Source of the DNA: Metellina segmentata
Taxonomy: Eukaryota > Arthropoda > Arachnida > Araneae > Tetragnathidae
NCBI GenBank assembly: GCA_947359465.1
Contig: OX375876.1
Coordinates: 87,574,184-87,638,183 of the forward strand
Reading direction: 5' to 3'
Length of the DNA stretch: 64,000 nucleotides
Shown here: in pieces, positions 37,030 through 47,327 of the stretch
Layout: every line of letters begins with the position of its first letter
How positions within the stretch are numbered: position 1 is the stretch's first letter
Notes under the pieces: model-generated
The model's input: only the letters and a program-made list of their open reading frames with translations
Told to the model about the DNA's origin: nothing
The model's database searches: none
Position numbers and translations under genes: made by a program

Positions 37030-38085
37030 TTTTTAATTAATTAATTAGCCTTTCTAAAAATTTTAATTTCGTAAAAAAGGAAGGAATTCCCACTACAGAA
37101 TACTTTATTACACCTTCGTGGATGTGATTCCAATAAAGTATCTGATTTCTGCCAATATAACATCTGATTTAGAGTTCATGAATCTTTTCGTTACTCCTCG
37201 AGCAGAAACTCTTTGATCTTCTTTTCCAAATTACTGATCGAGTTAATTTAGCCCATATTTATATTCATAAGATAGCTTCAACTGGAAAACTTGTCACTGG
37301 CAATTCGTAGCTTTCTTTCTTTTTGTGAACAATTTCTTCACTGGATCCAAATGGTCAAACAAGTCGATGCTCTGTTCTGGTAAGTTTAGAACTAATATAT
37401 ATCTTCATAACATTCCATGGAAGTCTTTTACTCGAACTTGAGATTACTCCTTATTCTTAGAAATCACAGTCAGTTGAAGAAGGATAGAAGCTAATAGCAG
37501 AACATGGAGTTTTGTGTCATTTACAAGCAATAGTTTTCGTCATTTTATATGCTCTCTATATCTTAGCGTACAGATGTGCCTAATAGCTACCAGTTCGTGA
37601 CTGTAATCAAAAGTTTCAGCAAAAGCTGCACAAGTTTTCGTCGCTATTTTATTTGCTCGACACCTTTTACAGAAATGCCTAACAGTCTGGGATTTTCATA
37701 AGTAGTAACAAGAGTTTTCATTGCTGTTTCATACCCTGTTGATATTTTTTGACAGAAAAATATACAAATCCGTCATTATTTTCAGCAGCGTCACCATTTT
37801 CACCGCCTTTTTAATACCCGCTTGATTTCTTTATTGGTCTAAGCACCATCATTTCTTTATTGTAACTTTACACTGCAAACAGGGGTTCTCATTGATGTTT
37901 AATATAGCTTGGCATCTTCTCGTATCTAACTACCAATGCGTAATTATCATCGTTTAATAGTTTTCATCATTTTATATTTGCTTATACCGTATCTGTTTGC
38001 AATTGAGATTTCACCGTGTAATCTTTTTTGTAAACGTTTTTTTTACAATCAAAAGAGATACGAATCAACGCTGGTCGAGGAATCG
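37030..38085. other. No gene; weak local repetition
   Basis: GTTTTCGTCATTTTATATG-like phrases recur near 37546, 37634, 37718 and 37962 at irregular spacing. They lie just downstream (on the minus strand) of the decayed tail-repeat units and may be further decayed material of that locus. Confidence 0.4.
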
Positions 38086-38089
38086 GTTA

Positions 38090-39155
38090 GTTGAACAGGC
38101 CGTACTGAATCTTATTTTAGATCTTAAACCTTTATATATTTTGCTAATAGAGGTGTGAGTACTGACTGAGCTGTTAGCTAATTCTAATTCAGAGTACTCT
38201 TCGGTGTTGTGTGATGTTCGTCCAACCATAATAGCTTCCGATTCAAGATTATCTCGTATACAAGTTAATGTGGCTTCTCGTAAAGAGTCGAATGCCTTAT
38301 ATACGATCATGCAATGTAGCTAATTCTCGAATCTAGAACAATTAATCCCGTTCCACCACATGCTACTTTTATAGAATGGTTCTATCTGGTTTTTAAAGTG
38401 AGATAAGTTCTTGCGAGAGAGACGAAGGTTCTCCATTTGGTCTAATCACCTAGAATCCGTTCAGGGAAACGGTTTTGTGATTTGCCTTTCCAAAACTCTT
38501 GTCTTCTGAAGCGTATTTACAGAAGTGCTTTTTAATTCGAAAACTGAACTCTCCGATGTTATGTGAAGTTCGATCAACTTTTCATCTTGTTGTGAAATTA
38601 CTATTTTTCGATTCACAGAAATCTGAGTGACAAATCAAAAGTGGCTTCTTGGCGAGTAATGAATTAACCGCATCGAAGCTGATTCTAGAACGTTGGATGT
38701 CTTGCCTTCAAAAGTGGATGTACTGACTGGGTTTGTACCCGATTCTAATCTAGACTACACATTGGTGTTGTGTGGTATTCGTCCAAACTTCCAACGTAAC
38801 GTAGAGCTCGTTTCCGAAGTATGGGAATCATGGATGTGTGTCAAAGTTGACTTCTTATTGAGTATTGAACATGCCATAGCTGATCCTATTCCAGGCAACA
38901 ATTAGGTGTTGTTTGGCGCTCATATAGCTTTCCATCTTCATTTCAAACTGGCTTCCGAATCATGATAATCTTGGATACGAGTCAAAGAAGATTTTTTTAT
39001 CAAGAGCTGTCCTGTCTCTAATTCTAGAAGCTAGAACATTAAATCTCTTCCCACCAAGAATTGGCTGGTACCTCTCAGAAAAGAGTTGTTCCTTGTTTTG
39101 AAAGTGCGGCGAGTTCTTACGAGAAAGACGGAGATTCCCTATGTGGTCTAACTAT
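38090..39155 (-). pseudogene. Decayed extra tail-repeat units downstream of the membrane-protein ORF
   Basis: Read on the minus strand past the TGA at 39156, the tail repeat recurs in broken form. About 38900-38970: HDSEASLK then stops. About 38690-38840: DSHTSETSSTLRWKFGRIPH, continuing through one TAG. About 38440-38610: KVDRTSHN…, ending EDKSFGKANHK…SLNGF-stop, which parallels the ORF's own end EDKGWWFRKSISRKGF-stop. About 38140-38270: SEAIMVGRTSHNTEEYSELE. The non-coding sequence after the two C-termini is also alike (39040-39155 versus 38330-38460). So a block of about 700 bp holding the gene's 3' end has been tandemly duplicated and has since decayed. Alternatively the ORF once ran further and was truncated. 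No intact coding capacity remains, apart from a short open stretch at 38065-38310. Confidence 0.65.
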
Positions 39156-40730
39156 TCAGAATCCTTTCCTGGAAATGCTTTTCCGGAACCACCACCCCTT
39201 GTCTTCCAAAATATGAGTGCTTACAGAACTGCTAGCTAATTCGAAGGCTGAAGACACTTCGGTGTTATGTGGTGCTCGTCCAACCTCCCAACTTGGTGTC
39301 GAACTATTTTCTGATGCATCTGAATCTTCGATACGAGTTAGAGGTGGCTTCTGGTCGAGAGTTAAATTCACCTTACTGAAGCTGATTCTAGTACCTAGAA
39401 CGTTGGATATTTTGCCATCAGACGTGCTTACTGTAATTCCAATTGATTCAATATCCGAGGACACTTCACTGTTGTGCGGCACTTGTCCAATCTTCCATGT
39501 TGGTGTCGAAGTGGCTTCCGATTTTTCAATAGAATCGTGGGTCAAGGAGGGCTTCTCGTCGAGAGTCAAATTGGTCGTACTGTAGCTGATTCCACACCCT
39601 TGATTGTTGAATTTATTGACACCAGAATTATGATTACTGGCTAAGCTGCTAGATAATTCGAATTCTAAGGACTCTTGGGTGTTATGTAATGTTTTTCTGA
39701 CGTTCCATCTAGATGTTGAACTTGCTTCCGATCCATGCAAGCTCTCAAGTTCCGATTGTGTGTTTCTCTTGTAGTCAATCGTAAGTTCTTGTGCAGGCAA
39801 GATCCCTTCTAATGGCTCTGAATCTTTGGTATCTGATGACATGATAAAACCGTTGTAGGTCAACACGTTTATGTATGGCAGATTCCAAAAATGGTAAATG
39901 TGCTGATTATCTTTCCTTCTACTCGATTCAAACTTGTTGCGTGCATCCTCATGGTATTTGAAGATTCCTATACTTCTCCTGTCTTCAGATGTTCCATTTC
40001 CCGCGAATTCAGGTATACCTGTGGGCGATGCATTGCATTTTTCTAAAGTCGATCTCCGGTCTGATAGGCCAATCTCAATGTTCACTAAGTCTAATTCGAA
40101 ATTGGCAACGGCACGGTTTGATGTCGAGGCCAGAGTTTGGGTAGATTGGCCTTCCACATCAACGAGTGGGCTGTAATGGCAATTTTTCTCACCATCCTTC
40201 TTCCTTCTTCGGTAGATTAACCACCCTAATAGGAAAGCTACATATAGAACTGAGAAACAAACGCAGAGTGCAACGTGAACATTGTAGGAACCACTGACAT
40301 TTTGAAGCGATGAATAAGCTATTGTAGACGTTGAGCTCACTAACGTCGTTCCTTCAGATCCAATAGGATTCTGTTGCATCGGATGGTCATTCTTCTTAAT
40401 CAATTCATCATGGATTGAATTGGATTTTGGGGTTTTATGGCGCAAGGTTAATTCGTCATGAGTTTTTCTCATTGGACGTTTTGGGATACTATATGATCCA
40501 TTGTGACGCCTTTTTTTAGAAACTGTAAGATATTTTGAAAATCTCTCTAGCTGTCGGTTCTTCTCGACGCTGATTTGACCCAAACGTTTAAACTCATAGT
40601 TTGGGTTGATACGATCATTAGAATCTCTTGGATTCTTGAAGCGCTTACGCGGTTTAGGATTCCGATAGCTTTTAGCCATATCAAAATCTGAAGCAATTTG
40701 TCGCATTGGAAACAGTCGTTTACGTCGCAT
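39156..40730 (-). CDS. Unrecognised single-pass membrane protein with repeated C-terminal tail (524 aa)
   Basis: The longest ORF in the window, uninterrupted for 1575 bases including TGA. The start is taken at the ATG at 40730; three codons further up there is only a TTG, and a stop lies at 40749-40751. I do not recognise the family. Visible layout: a very basic, Arg/Lys/Asn-rich N-terminal region (about 1-115) with no signal peptide; a Ser/Thr-rich stretch (about 125-148); one hydrophobic segment at about 153-173 followed at once by RRRKK, typical of a cytoplasmic-side stop-transfer; then a roughly 350-residue acidic, Ser/Thr-rich tail. The tail ends in three repeats of about 69 residues (334-403, 404-472, 473-524, the last shorter). 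Each opens SExSSTPxWxxGxxPHNxEVSS and contains xNLTLDxKPxLT. By the positive-inside rule the N-terminus may be outside, but it is also basic, so topology is uncertain. A missing upstream exon carrying a signal peptide is possible, though no AG acceptor is obvious just before the ATG. It is probably a genuine gene, because such a long open frame in roughly 35% GC DNA is not expected by chance. Confidence 0.6.
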   Translation of the reverse strand: MRRKRLFPMRQIASDFDMAKSYRNPKPRKRFKNPRDSNDRINPNYEFKRLGQISVEKNRQLERFSKYLTVSKKRRHNGSYSIPKRPMRKTHDELTLRHKTPKSNSIHDELIKKNDHPMQQNPIGSEGTTLVSSTSTIAYSSLQNVSGSYNVHVALCVCFSVLYVAFLLGWLIYRRRKKDGEKNCHYSPLVDVEGQSTQTLASTSNRAVANFELDLVNIEIGLSDRRSTLEKCNASPTGIPEFAGNGTSEDRRSIGIFKYHEDARNKFESSRRKDNQHIYHFWNLPYINVLTYNGFIMSSDTKDSEPLEGILPAQELTIDYKRNTQSELESLHGSEASSTSRWNVRKTLHNTQESLEFELSSSLASNHNSGVNKFNNQGCGISYSTTNLTLDEKPSLTHDSIEKSEATSTPTWKIGQVPHNSEVSSDIESIGITVSTSDGKISNVLGTRISFSKVNLTLDQKPPLTRIEDSDASENSSTPSWEVGRAPHNTEVSSAFELASSSVSTHILEDKGWWFRKSISRKGF

Positions 40731-41033
40731 ACAAATCAAATAATAGTTTTAAAGTAAGGAAAACGTAATCGGAGAAAACAACAAAGGACGTCCATAACAA
40801 TGTTGTTTTTTAGCGCATAAAAGTATCGTTGGAATTATTGTTGCAGGAAAGAACATTGTTGTTAGTAATAGCAAGAGTTTTGATATCCATGAAAGCAAGT
40901 TATAATTGTTGCAAATATTTTTTTAATATGAATCATATATCGATAATAAAAGGGACTCCAAGCATCTGGTTCGAGAGTGATTACAGTAAATAAATTTTAA
41001 TTACAAAAATACGTACACAAATGTACATTTGAG

Positions 41034-41142
<109 letters not shown>

Positions 41143-41766
41143 ACATCTTCTCAAATATAAAATGAACTTAAGCAACCAGTCATATTTGGAGCAATACTGA
41201 ATCCCCCATAAGCTGATAAAGACAGCATATTCGTCGCATATTGGCATTTGTTATTGATGACAAAGACGTAAGAAAGAAAAATTCATAGCCAAGTAAGAAT
41301 CACGGATATATCTAGAGCATCTGTACTATATTATTGAAGCAGACATTGGAAGTATTTTAGGATGGAACTTATATTATAAGAAAACGAACATAATTATGAG
41401 TCGCTGTTGGTTGAACTGATAGATTTATACGAACTTATTCTTAAAACATATATTTCTACACTTTATTTGTTTTGCCGATATGATTAAAAGATGTAGGTAT
41501 TGTGTTGTTTTATTGGTCTCTGATTCTATAGTTTAAAATGGACTTAAGCGTGCTTCATTTTGTACACTTCAAGTTCACGTCTTCAATGTTTATAAAATTT
41601 GTAGGTTAAATAAATTACGTATATTCATTTTCTTTAACAGCGTGGACTTAAATATCTCTTGACAGGACTCGAAACACGTTTAGTACCGAAATCGCTGTCC
41701 AAGGCAAACCACTCGTTGGTCCAACACTAAATAGACAATAGCACCGACACGTTTTCTGTACAACTA

Positions 41767-42333
41767 TGAGGCCCGCCCAATGCTCGCTAACGCTCGCCAA
41801 AACGCGGTTCCCTGCGCGAACCTATACTCGCTTCGCTCGCATCAAAGAAGACATGTGTCCTAACAGGGGGGGATTGTTTACAAAATATGATTTTTCCAAA
41901 AAAAAAAATTTTTTTAAATCTCAGAATTCAAATGAAAATGTTGAGCAAATTTTGACTCAAAATGTGAGCGCTTATTTGGAAATTGAATACCCAGCATGTT
42001 GTTTGTGGGTATATTTACCCAGCACTCGAGCCACCCACACTTCTTCATTGAGTTTGTTGTTTAAAGTTGTAGCGCAAGCGTCTTGTTGAACTATAATTGT
42101 TGGCCCTGAAAAGGACCGTTTTTTTTAATGGCCCTGAAAAGATACTTTGCTTTCTTTGATTTCTATTAACTGCAACAGCTCGACTGAAATTCATTTTTTT
42201 TTCAATAAAATTTCATCCGATATCGCTATAAATTCAATTGAGGCGCGAGGATTTGTCGTAAACAAACAATCGTACAATGTTGCCTAAACGCGATAACAAA
42301 TAACGTCTTTTTTACGTGCCACGTAAGCCACGG
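41767..42333 (-). mobile_element. Helitron-like non-autonomous repeat, copy 3
   Basis: Shares CGCTAACGCTCGCC, CGCTTCGCTCGCAT, ACATGTGTCCTA, GTTGGCCCTGAAAA and the GTGCCACGTAAG end with the copies near 5 kb. The CTAG end is degraded. Confidence 0.5.
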
Positions 42334-42417
42334 AAAGTCCCGACACTTCCAGATGTAAGTAAACGGAACTTACGAAATCTCGACCCAGAGAACTAATCGA
42401 TTCCAGATCTGTTATTT

Positions 42418-42500
42418 TTACTTGTCATTGTAAGTCTTGTGTCTGGCGCAACATTGTCAAATATGGCATTTACGCCATCAAAAACTCAACCAACAAACTT
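42418..42500 (+). repeat. SINE family 2, 3' part
   Basis: TCATTGTAAGTCTTGTGTCT, GGCGCAACATTGTCAAATAT, ACGCCATCAAAAACTCAACC. Confidence 0.6.
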
Positions 42501-42514
42501 TTATTTTGCATTAA

Positions 42515-43102
42515 CCTTTCAGCGGTCGTGCCCCCCACAAAAACATGAAAGGTCGCGGGTATTTCTTAGATACACTATTTTAAAATGTAAAATTAAATGT
42601 AAAGGGTGTATTTATTGAAATTATGCAATAAATAATAACAATACAATTTATTTAAAGAAATGCTATTCAAATTTCCATATTATTTCTTTATTTAATATAT
42701 AATAGAAATAATGTGTAAATAGTAGTCATTTAAACAATAAAATGCCCAAAGAATTGTATAAAGGAGGTGAAAATTAAAGGAATGAAATTGTCGATATAGT
42801 TAATAAATTATTTATATTTTAGTAACATAATAAAGTAATATATAACATAATAAATATTTCTTGTAACTAAAAAATACAGATATAATAAAAACTTACCTTA
42901 ATGGTCGCGCGTATCTATTAAATAGAAATGACGGATCTGCAAGAGACCTATTAGCACCTCAAAATTCAAATTATGACTGAAAGTAATTGTAAGTGAGTGG
43001 AAGGAATAGCCAAGAGAGAGTATTCGTAGCGCTATTTGGTCTAAAAATAGACAACTAATTCAACTCTAGTGTATATCCCACATACGCGCGACCGCTGGAA
43101 GG
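42515..43102. mobile_element. Second TTAA-flanked piggyBac-like family (588 bp)
   Basis: TTAA at 42511-42514 and 43103-43106. Ends CCTTTCAGCGGTCGTGC and, inverted, GCGCGACCGCTGGAAGG (15 of 17 paired). The interior is AT-rich without coding sequence. A subterminal GGTCGCG motif repeats near both ends. Confidence 0.75.
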
Positions 43103-43227
43103 TTAAACAAATACTCACACAAAAAATAGAATAATTCAATTAAAATTTAATATAAGTGGGATAACAGCAGATTATTTGTATTAAGACATTTACAACATAT
43201 TAAGATTCAAACAATCTCGGAGATGTA

Positions 43228-43430
43228 CCTTTAGATTACGGCTGGTACAGCAGTTGTACCTTGATCGCGCCGAGAACGAATTTAGACTAGGGCCAGTGCA
43301 GCAGTTGTACCTTGAAAGTTATAACAATCGCGCAAACAAAGAATTTAGACTTCTGCCGGTACAGGAGTTGTACCTTGAAAGTTAGAAGACTCGCTGCAAG
43401 AATCGCCTCAGTTATATGGTAGTCAAAAGG
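43228..43430 (-). mobile_element. TTAA-type element with internal array, copy 2 (about three units)
   Basis: Inverted relative to the copy at 25590: right end GTAGTCAAAAGG followed by TTAA, left end CCTTTAGATTACGGC. The left flank is GATGTA, so that TTAA is lost or mutated. GCAGTTGTACCTTG motifs recur at about 43251, 43305 and 43366. Confidence 0.7.
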
Positions 43431-43499
43431 TTAAATCTCTTCGGAATCCACTTCACGTAATAGTTCCAGGTCAAGTGTAAAATTCTAATTCAATGGTGA

Positions 43500-43588
43500 G
43501 GCTCGGATATTTCCCTTAGGGATTGATCCTGGACCGTCGACAATAGCCCGTTGTGTTGCTCTAGTACGACGTTAACTCATAATTACCA
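43500..43588 (+). repeat. SINE family 1, 3' fragment
   Basis: TTTCCCTTAGGGATTGATCC, GACAATAGCCCGTTGTGTTG, TACGACGTTAACTC. Tail degraded. Confidence 0.7.
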
Positions 43589-43589
43589 A

Positions 43590-44835
43590 TGGTGTGAGGC
43601 CTTGTAATTTCAAATTTTATTGTCAAGCTGATACCAAATGGCAACGTTAGCATTGCTGATAAGACTCCAATTTGGAGAGTGTTGGCGACTGCACCAGAAA
43701 CTAGGATCGAAATCCACAGTGTTGGTAATTCAACTACAAACATTGTATTTATGGATTAAACTCCGATTGTTTAGAATGATTAAAATCCGATTGTTTAAAA
43801 TGTCTAAATGATTGAAATCCGATTGGCATAGAATGATTTAGGCTAATGATTCTTAAAATCCCCTTCGCTGGCTGAAAATTAAATTGTAACCTCATTGGCA
43901 TCTAAAATATCGACGAATCTAAATGAGCCTGCCCCTAATACAGGAATATTCAATGCATACAGGATTTGCAAAGTATTCAGTCAGTGTAATCTGTATTTAT
44001 TTAGCTATGATACATTTGCATATCAGGCACAACCTGATGATATTGTAAATGCAGAGATAGAGTAAGGTGACTAATTTCAACAAAATATAAGCTGTGTTGT
44101 ATTGACTAGTTTTCAGCACTTTCTTTGTTCTTTAGTAAAACAATTTTGTTTTTTGTTCTTTCTCGATCTAAGTAAATGTTTAGTACTAGAATCTTATCTT
44201 TTTTTTCAATTGAAAATTCTTCTTATTTTGTTATGTATAGCAAATTCGTATAGTATTTAGCTGTATCAAATAGATCTTAGAGCTCGAAAATTGTTCATCA
44301 GTCTTGAGTGCAAGAAATAAATGCTCGGAATAAATTGCATTGTGGTATTAGTTTTGTTCTAAAGATAATGATTTTATTATTATATATTATATGAGACTAT
44401 CACAGTAAAAGTGGCGTAACCCACCAACATACCCAATATATACTGACGCAGAATGGCGGGATTTCAATAATATCAATTGTTTCAGTGGTATTTTTAGATC
44501 TAGTTTACAAATACAAAAATGACGATTGTAGAGATTCTTCAGTTAAATTAAAGTTTAATTACTATTTCTTCAAAGTGTTGAAAGTAAAAAAAAAAATATC
44601 AATACCCTCCTGTCAATACATTAAGGAAGAATCAAAACATTTGAAAGGCTGTATTAAAAATTAAAATAATAAAAGTAATTAAATCAGGTGCAATCAAAAC
44701 CTTACAAAATGGATATCGACCCTTTTCTACCAAGACAAATATATAAATAAAAGAACAAAACACCTAAAACGAATTAAATCCATCAAGCTAATTTAATTCA
44801 TTTATCATATATAAATTGGAAAATTTTGTATAATT
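43590..44835. other. No recognised feature
   Basis: Contains a local TGATTAAAATCCGATTG/TTGAAATCCGATTG repetition at 43755-43830; otherwise AT-rich and unassigned. Confidence 0.4.
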
Positions 44836-44839
44836 TGGA

Positions 44840-45072
44840 ATGCAATTTACAATAATCACTCTGATAGCATTGAAAAGGTTCAGAATAACATCCTGGATTA
44901 TCTTTGTCTTAAATCTTGTGCACAGGAAATATTTCAACCACTGTTATGCGCTATCAGCTAGGTACTTAATCTGTTGAACATCACACAAACTTCCTTATTT
45001 TTGCTTTCTACTATAAACTCTTAAATAACAGTATTGATTGTCCGTTTCCATTAAATGAAAAAGACTTATATT
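44840..45072 (+). pseudogene. Jockey-like LINE ORF2 tail, part 1 (before a hAT-like insertion)
   Basis: Translation shows NNHSDSIEKVQNNILDYLCL, then a region like CAISARYL and a FxYKLLNN-type block in shifted frames. This is the region after the reverse transcriptase in Jockey-type LINEs (IEKVQNKFLRFL…). Frameshifted and 5' truncated. Confidence 0.65.
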
Positions 45073-46183
45073 CAGGGTGTCAAGATTTAAATCACTTGAT
45101 TTAAATCAACGATTAAAATCATGATTTTAATCAAATTATTGTTTTTTAAATCATTGATTTAAATCACAACCAATCTTACATTTTTATAACTAAGTAAATA
45201 CACTCTAGAAAAATCACAGAATTTGTCAAATGCTTTGAACTTTCTGCACACATGGTGATTTCATCACTAATGGCTACACCTCGTACTGTTGAGCTTTTAA
45301 AAAAATGTTTGGCACTGGACACTTGCAAATAATCTGAGGTGTCTATGGACTAAGTAATCTGTTGAGTCAGGGATTCTGCCAAACAGTAAAGTAAAAAATA
45401 AGTTGACATCTGTTTGAAAGTTTTTACAATGTTCATGCATAATTTTATGTTACAAACAATAAAGCAGTAGGCCTACATCTACGTAAATGTCAAGACAGCA
45501 AAAGAAAATCCCCACAAAGTAGGCCTAAACTACTTGTTACCCCTTTAATTGATTGACCAATGGCTTAGCTATAGTGATTTTTCAACTACTTTTTTTTAAT
45601 TGAGACATAAATACAAAATAACACAATTAATGTGATTAATAATTTATTAAATAAAAAATTCAACTGAGCTTTCTATTTGAAAGGATGAAAGTTTAAACAC
45701 AATGAACATCTTTTATTTTGTAAAATGCACCCTGAAACAGTCACCTTACACTTTAAGAGTAGTGACCCATAACAAATATTTATTTAATCAGACTAATTTA
45801 GGTCTCACTTACATTTACTGATACATTTGTTAACATGATTATGTTAATTAGTCAAGAAAAACTATGGAGGATGTCAACTTGTGTTTTAAAGTTAAACAAA
45901 TGTCTTATCTTTTGCTCTTGTTTTGAAAATTCATTTTTTAAATGTATTGTCATGTAACACACAATGATATTTAGTAAAATAAATATTAATTTACCATATC
46001 ACAAATTCCGATTGTTTACTTAATTAAATATTAGTTTACATGTCATGTCAGAAACTCAATTTTTTATTTAACAAATTTATAGGCCCCACAGAAATTTAAA
46101 TAAAAAAAATCCGATTTTTGATTTAAATCAAATAAATCCGATTAATTGATTTTTTGAAAAAATTATGATTTTTTTACACCCTG
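45073..46183. mobile_element. hAT-like non-autonomous transposon (1111 bp)
   Basis: Begins CAGGGTGTCAAGATTTAAAT and ends in the inverted complement TTTTACACCCTG. It is flanked by CTTATATT (45065-45072) and CTCATATT (46184-46191), an 8-bp target duplication with one mismatch, as for hAT elements. Both subterminal regions are crowded with the palindrome GATTTAAATC and variants. No transposase is recognisable. It interrupts a LINE. Confidence 0.75.
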
Positions 46184-46450
46184 CTCATATTCTATGGAGC
46201 TGTCATACTAGACACAGAGCTCTGTTTAAAACACCTTTGTCTTCATATCGTTCAGACGCTTCTTTGATTTCTCTACGCAGCGCGTGCATTCAAATCTAGA
46301 TATATTTCCCCATGATCTTCAAACTTTTAGAAATTTATGTGATGCTGTAACCTTTTGTCTTTGTTTCACCTGTTGGATGTTCGTTTCTTTTGTGACCCAA
46401 GGGGCTGGGTTTTGTGAATTTGTATGTGTTTTTCTATAAATAAATAAATG
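46184..46450 (+). pseudogene. Jockey-like LINE 3' end, part 2 (after the hAT-like insertion)
   Basis: Reads RHRALFKTPLSSYRSDASL, the expected next block of the same LINE protein, followed by a 3' UTR containing GGGGCTGGG and a terminal ATAAATAAATAAA tract, the usual 3' end of this LINE type. It resumes directly after the target-site duplication of the intervening element. Confidence 0.6.
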
Positions 46451-46640
46451 CTGCAAAAACATAGTAATGAACGAATGAATGTATCCCACTAAAGAAAAGT
46501 ATTTTAGTCGTGTACTAGTTCCATTTACATTCAAATTAACCTTTGATTGATATTAAAAGTCTACGTAGTTATTGTATTGAATTCTAACTGTATGCAAATG
46601 TGTTATTTAAATGTTTTCTCATAGTTTTTTGTTCTTTTAG

Positions 46641-46672
46641 GGGTTTCGGCAAACAGGGCTACCAATGCCAAA
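46641..46672 (+). CDS. 32-base internal exon of a conventional protein kinase C (C1A domain)
   Basis: Seen: a T-rich tract ending TTTTAG directly precedes the segment and GTAAGTAC directly follows it, so it has consensus splice sites on both sides. With the first base completing a split codon, the exon reads GFGKQGYQCQ and leaves one base for the next codon. Known: conventional PKC genes carry a very short exon with this peptide in the first diacylglycerol/phorbol-ester-binding C1 domain (…DFIWGFGKQGFQCQVC…); the human PRKCA exon is also 32 bases and in this phase, as I recall it. The Trp codon would be split TG|G, and two residues are zinc/fold positions (Q-C-Q). Inference: the host gene is on the + strand and the surrounding kilobases are PKC intron. 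Novel PKCs have an extra residue after WG, which argues for the conventional class. I could not find the preceding exon (PTFCSHC…) or following exon (VCxFVVHKRCHE…) in the window. A chance match is possible but unlikely given length, phase and both splice sites. Confidence 0.75.
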
Positions 46673-47030
46673 GTAAGTACCATTAATATGCTTTATTTTA
46701 ATATTAGGATATTATTATTTAAGATATTAATTTTAGGTCGTCTTGTCACACTTTTCACGAAGTAATCTCTGAACTTTCAATATAATTTATACAATTTTAT
46801 TGGTTTTATACATACGTCTATATGTCGTTCCCATCACCTTTTCGATTATCTTCGCATCTGATTTAAGACGCTTTGGGTTTCGGAAAATGCCTATATATGT
46901 ATATATAAATGGAAAATAAAAATATTTTCCTTTTGTATTATAATTGTTTTCTTGTGTTTTTATCAACTTCTAACTAAATTTTTAAACTAATAGGTGTATG
47001 TATTGATACTGATATTCTTTAATCTTATAG
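46673..47030 (+). other. Start of the intron following the PKC exon
   Basis: Begins with the donor GTAAGTAC. AT-rich, no other feature. Confidence 0.5.
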
Positions 47031-47327
47031 AGGTAGGTATTTTAATTAACGTCGTACTGGAGCAACACAACGGGCTGTTGACGGTCCGGGATTAATCCCC
47101 AAGGGAAGGATCTGGGGACAACACCACGTAATTTTAAACCACGGTCAGATGACGTGGCAACACCCCACTCTCCAAACGTCCACACCACCCCAACGTGAGG
47201 ACATTTGAGGTCACTGTAGATTTAACGTGTAGCAGCCCCTTTTGTACACGACGGTGTTTGTTGGATTCAAACTCGCAATCCTCCGGTTGCTAATTCGTTA
47301 TTCTTCCAACCGAGCCACCGCGGCCCC
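47031..47327 (-). repeat. SINE family 1, best-preserved copy
   Basis: Minus-strand 5' head GGGGCCGCGGTGGCTCGGTT (A box TGGCTCGGTTGG) and B box GAGTTTGAATCC about 40 bases on, as in a tRNA-derived pol III promoter. The body runs through CCTCAAATGTCCTCACGTTG, CCACGT…CATCTGACCGTGG and GGATTAATCCCGGACCGTC. The 3' tail is ATACCTACCT. About 297 bp. Confidence 0.85.

Noticed and set aside
38693..38905. Plus-strand 70-codon frame
   Set aside because: Antisense shadow of a decayed tail-repeat unit.
39217..39585. Plus-strand 122-codon frame
   Set aside because: Antisense shadow of the repeats in the minus-strand membrane-protein gene.
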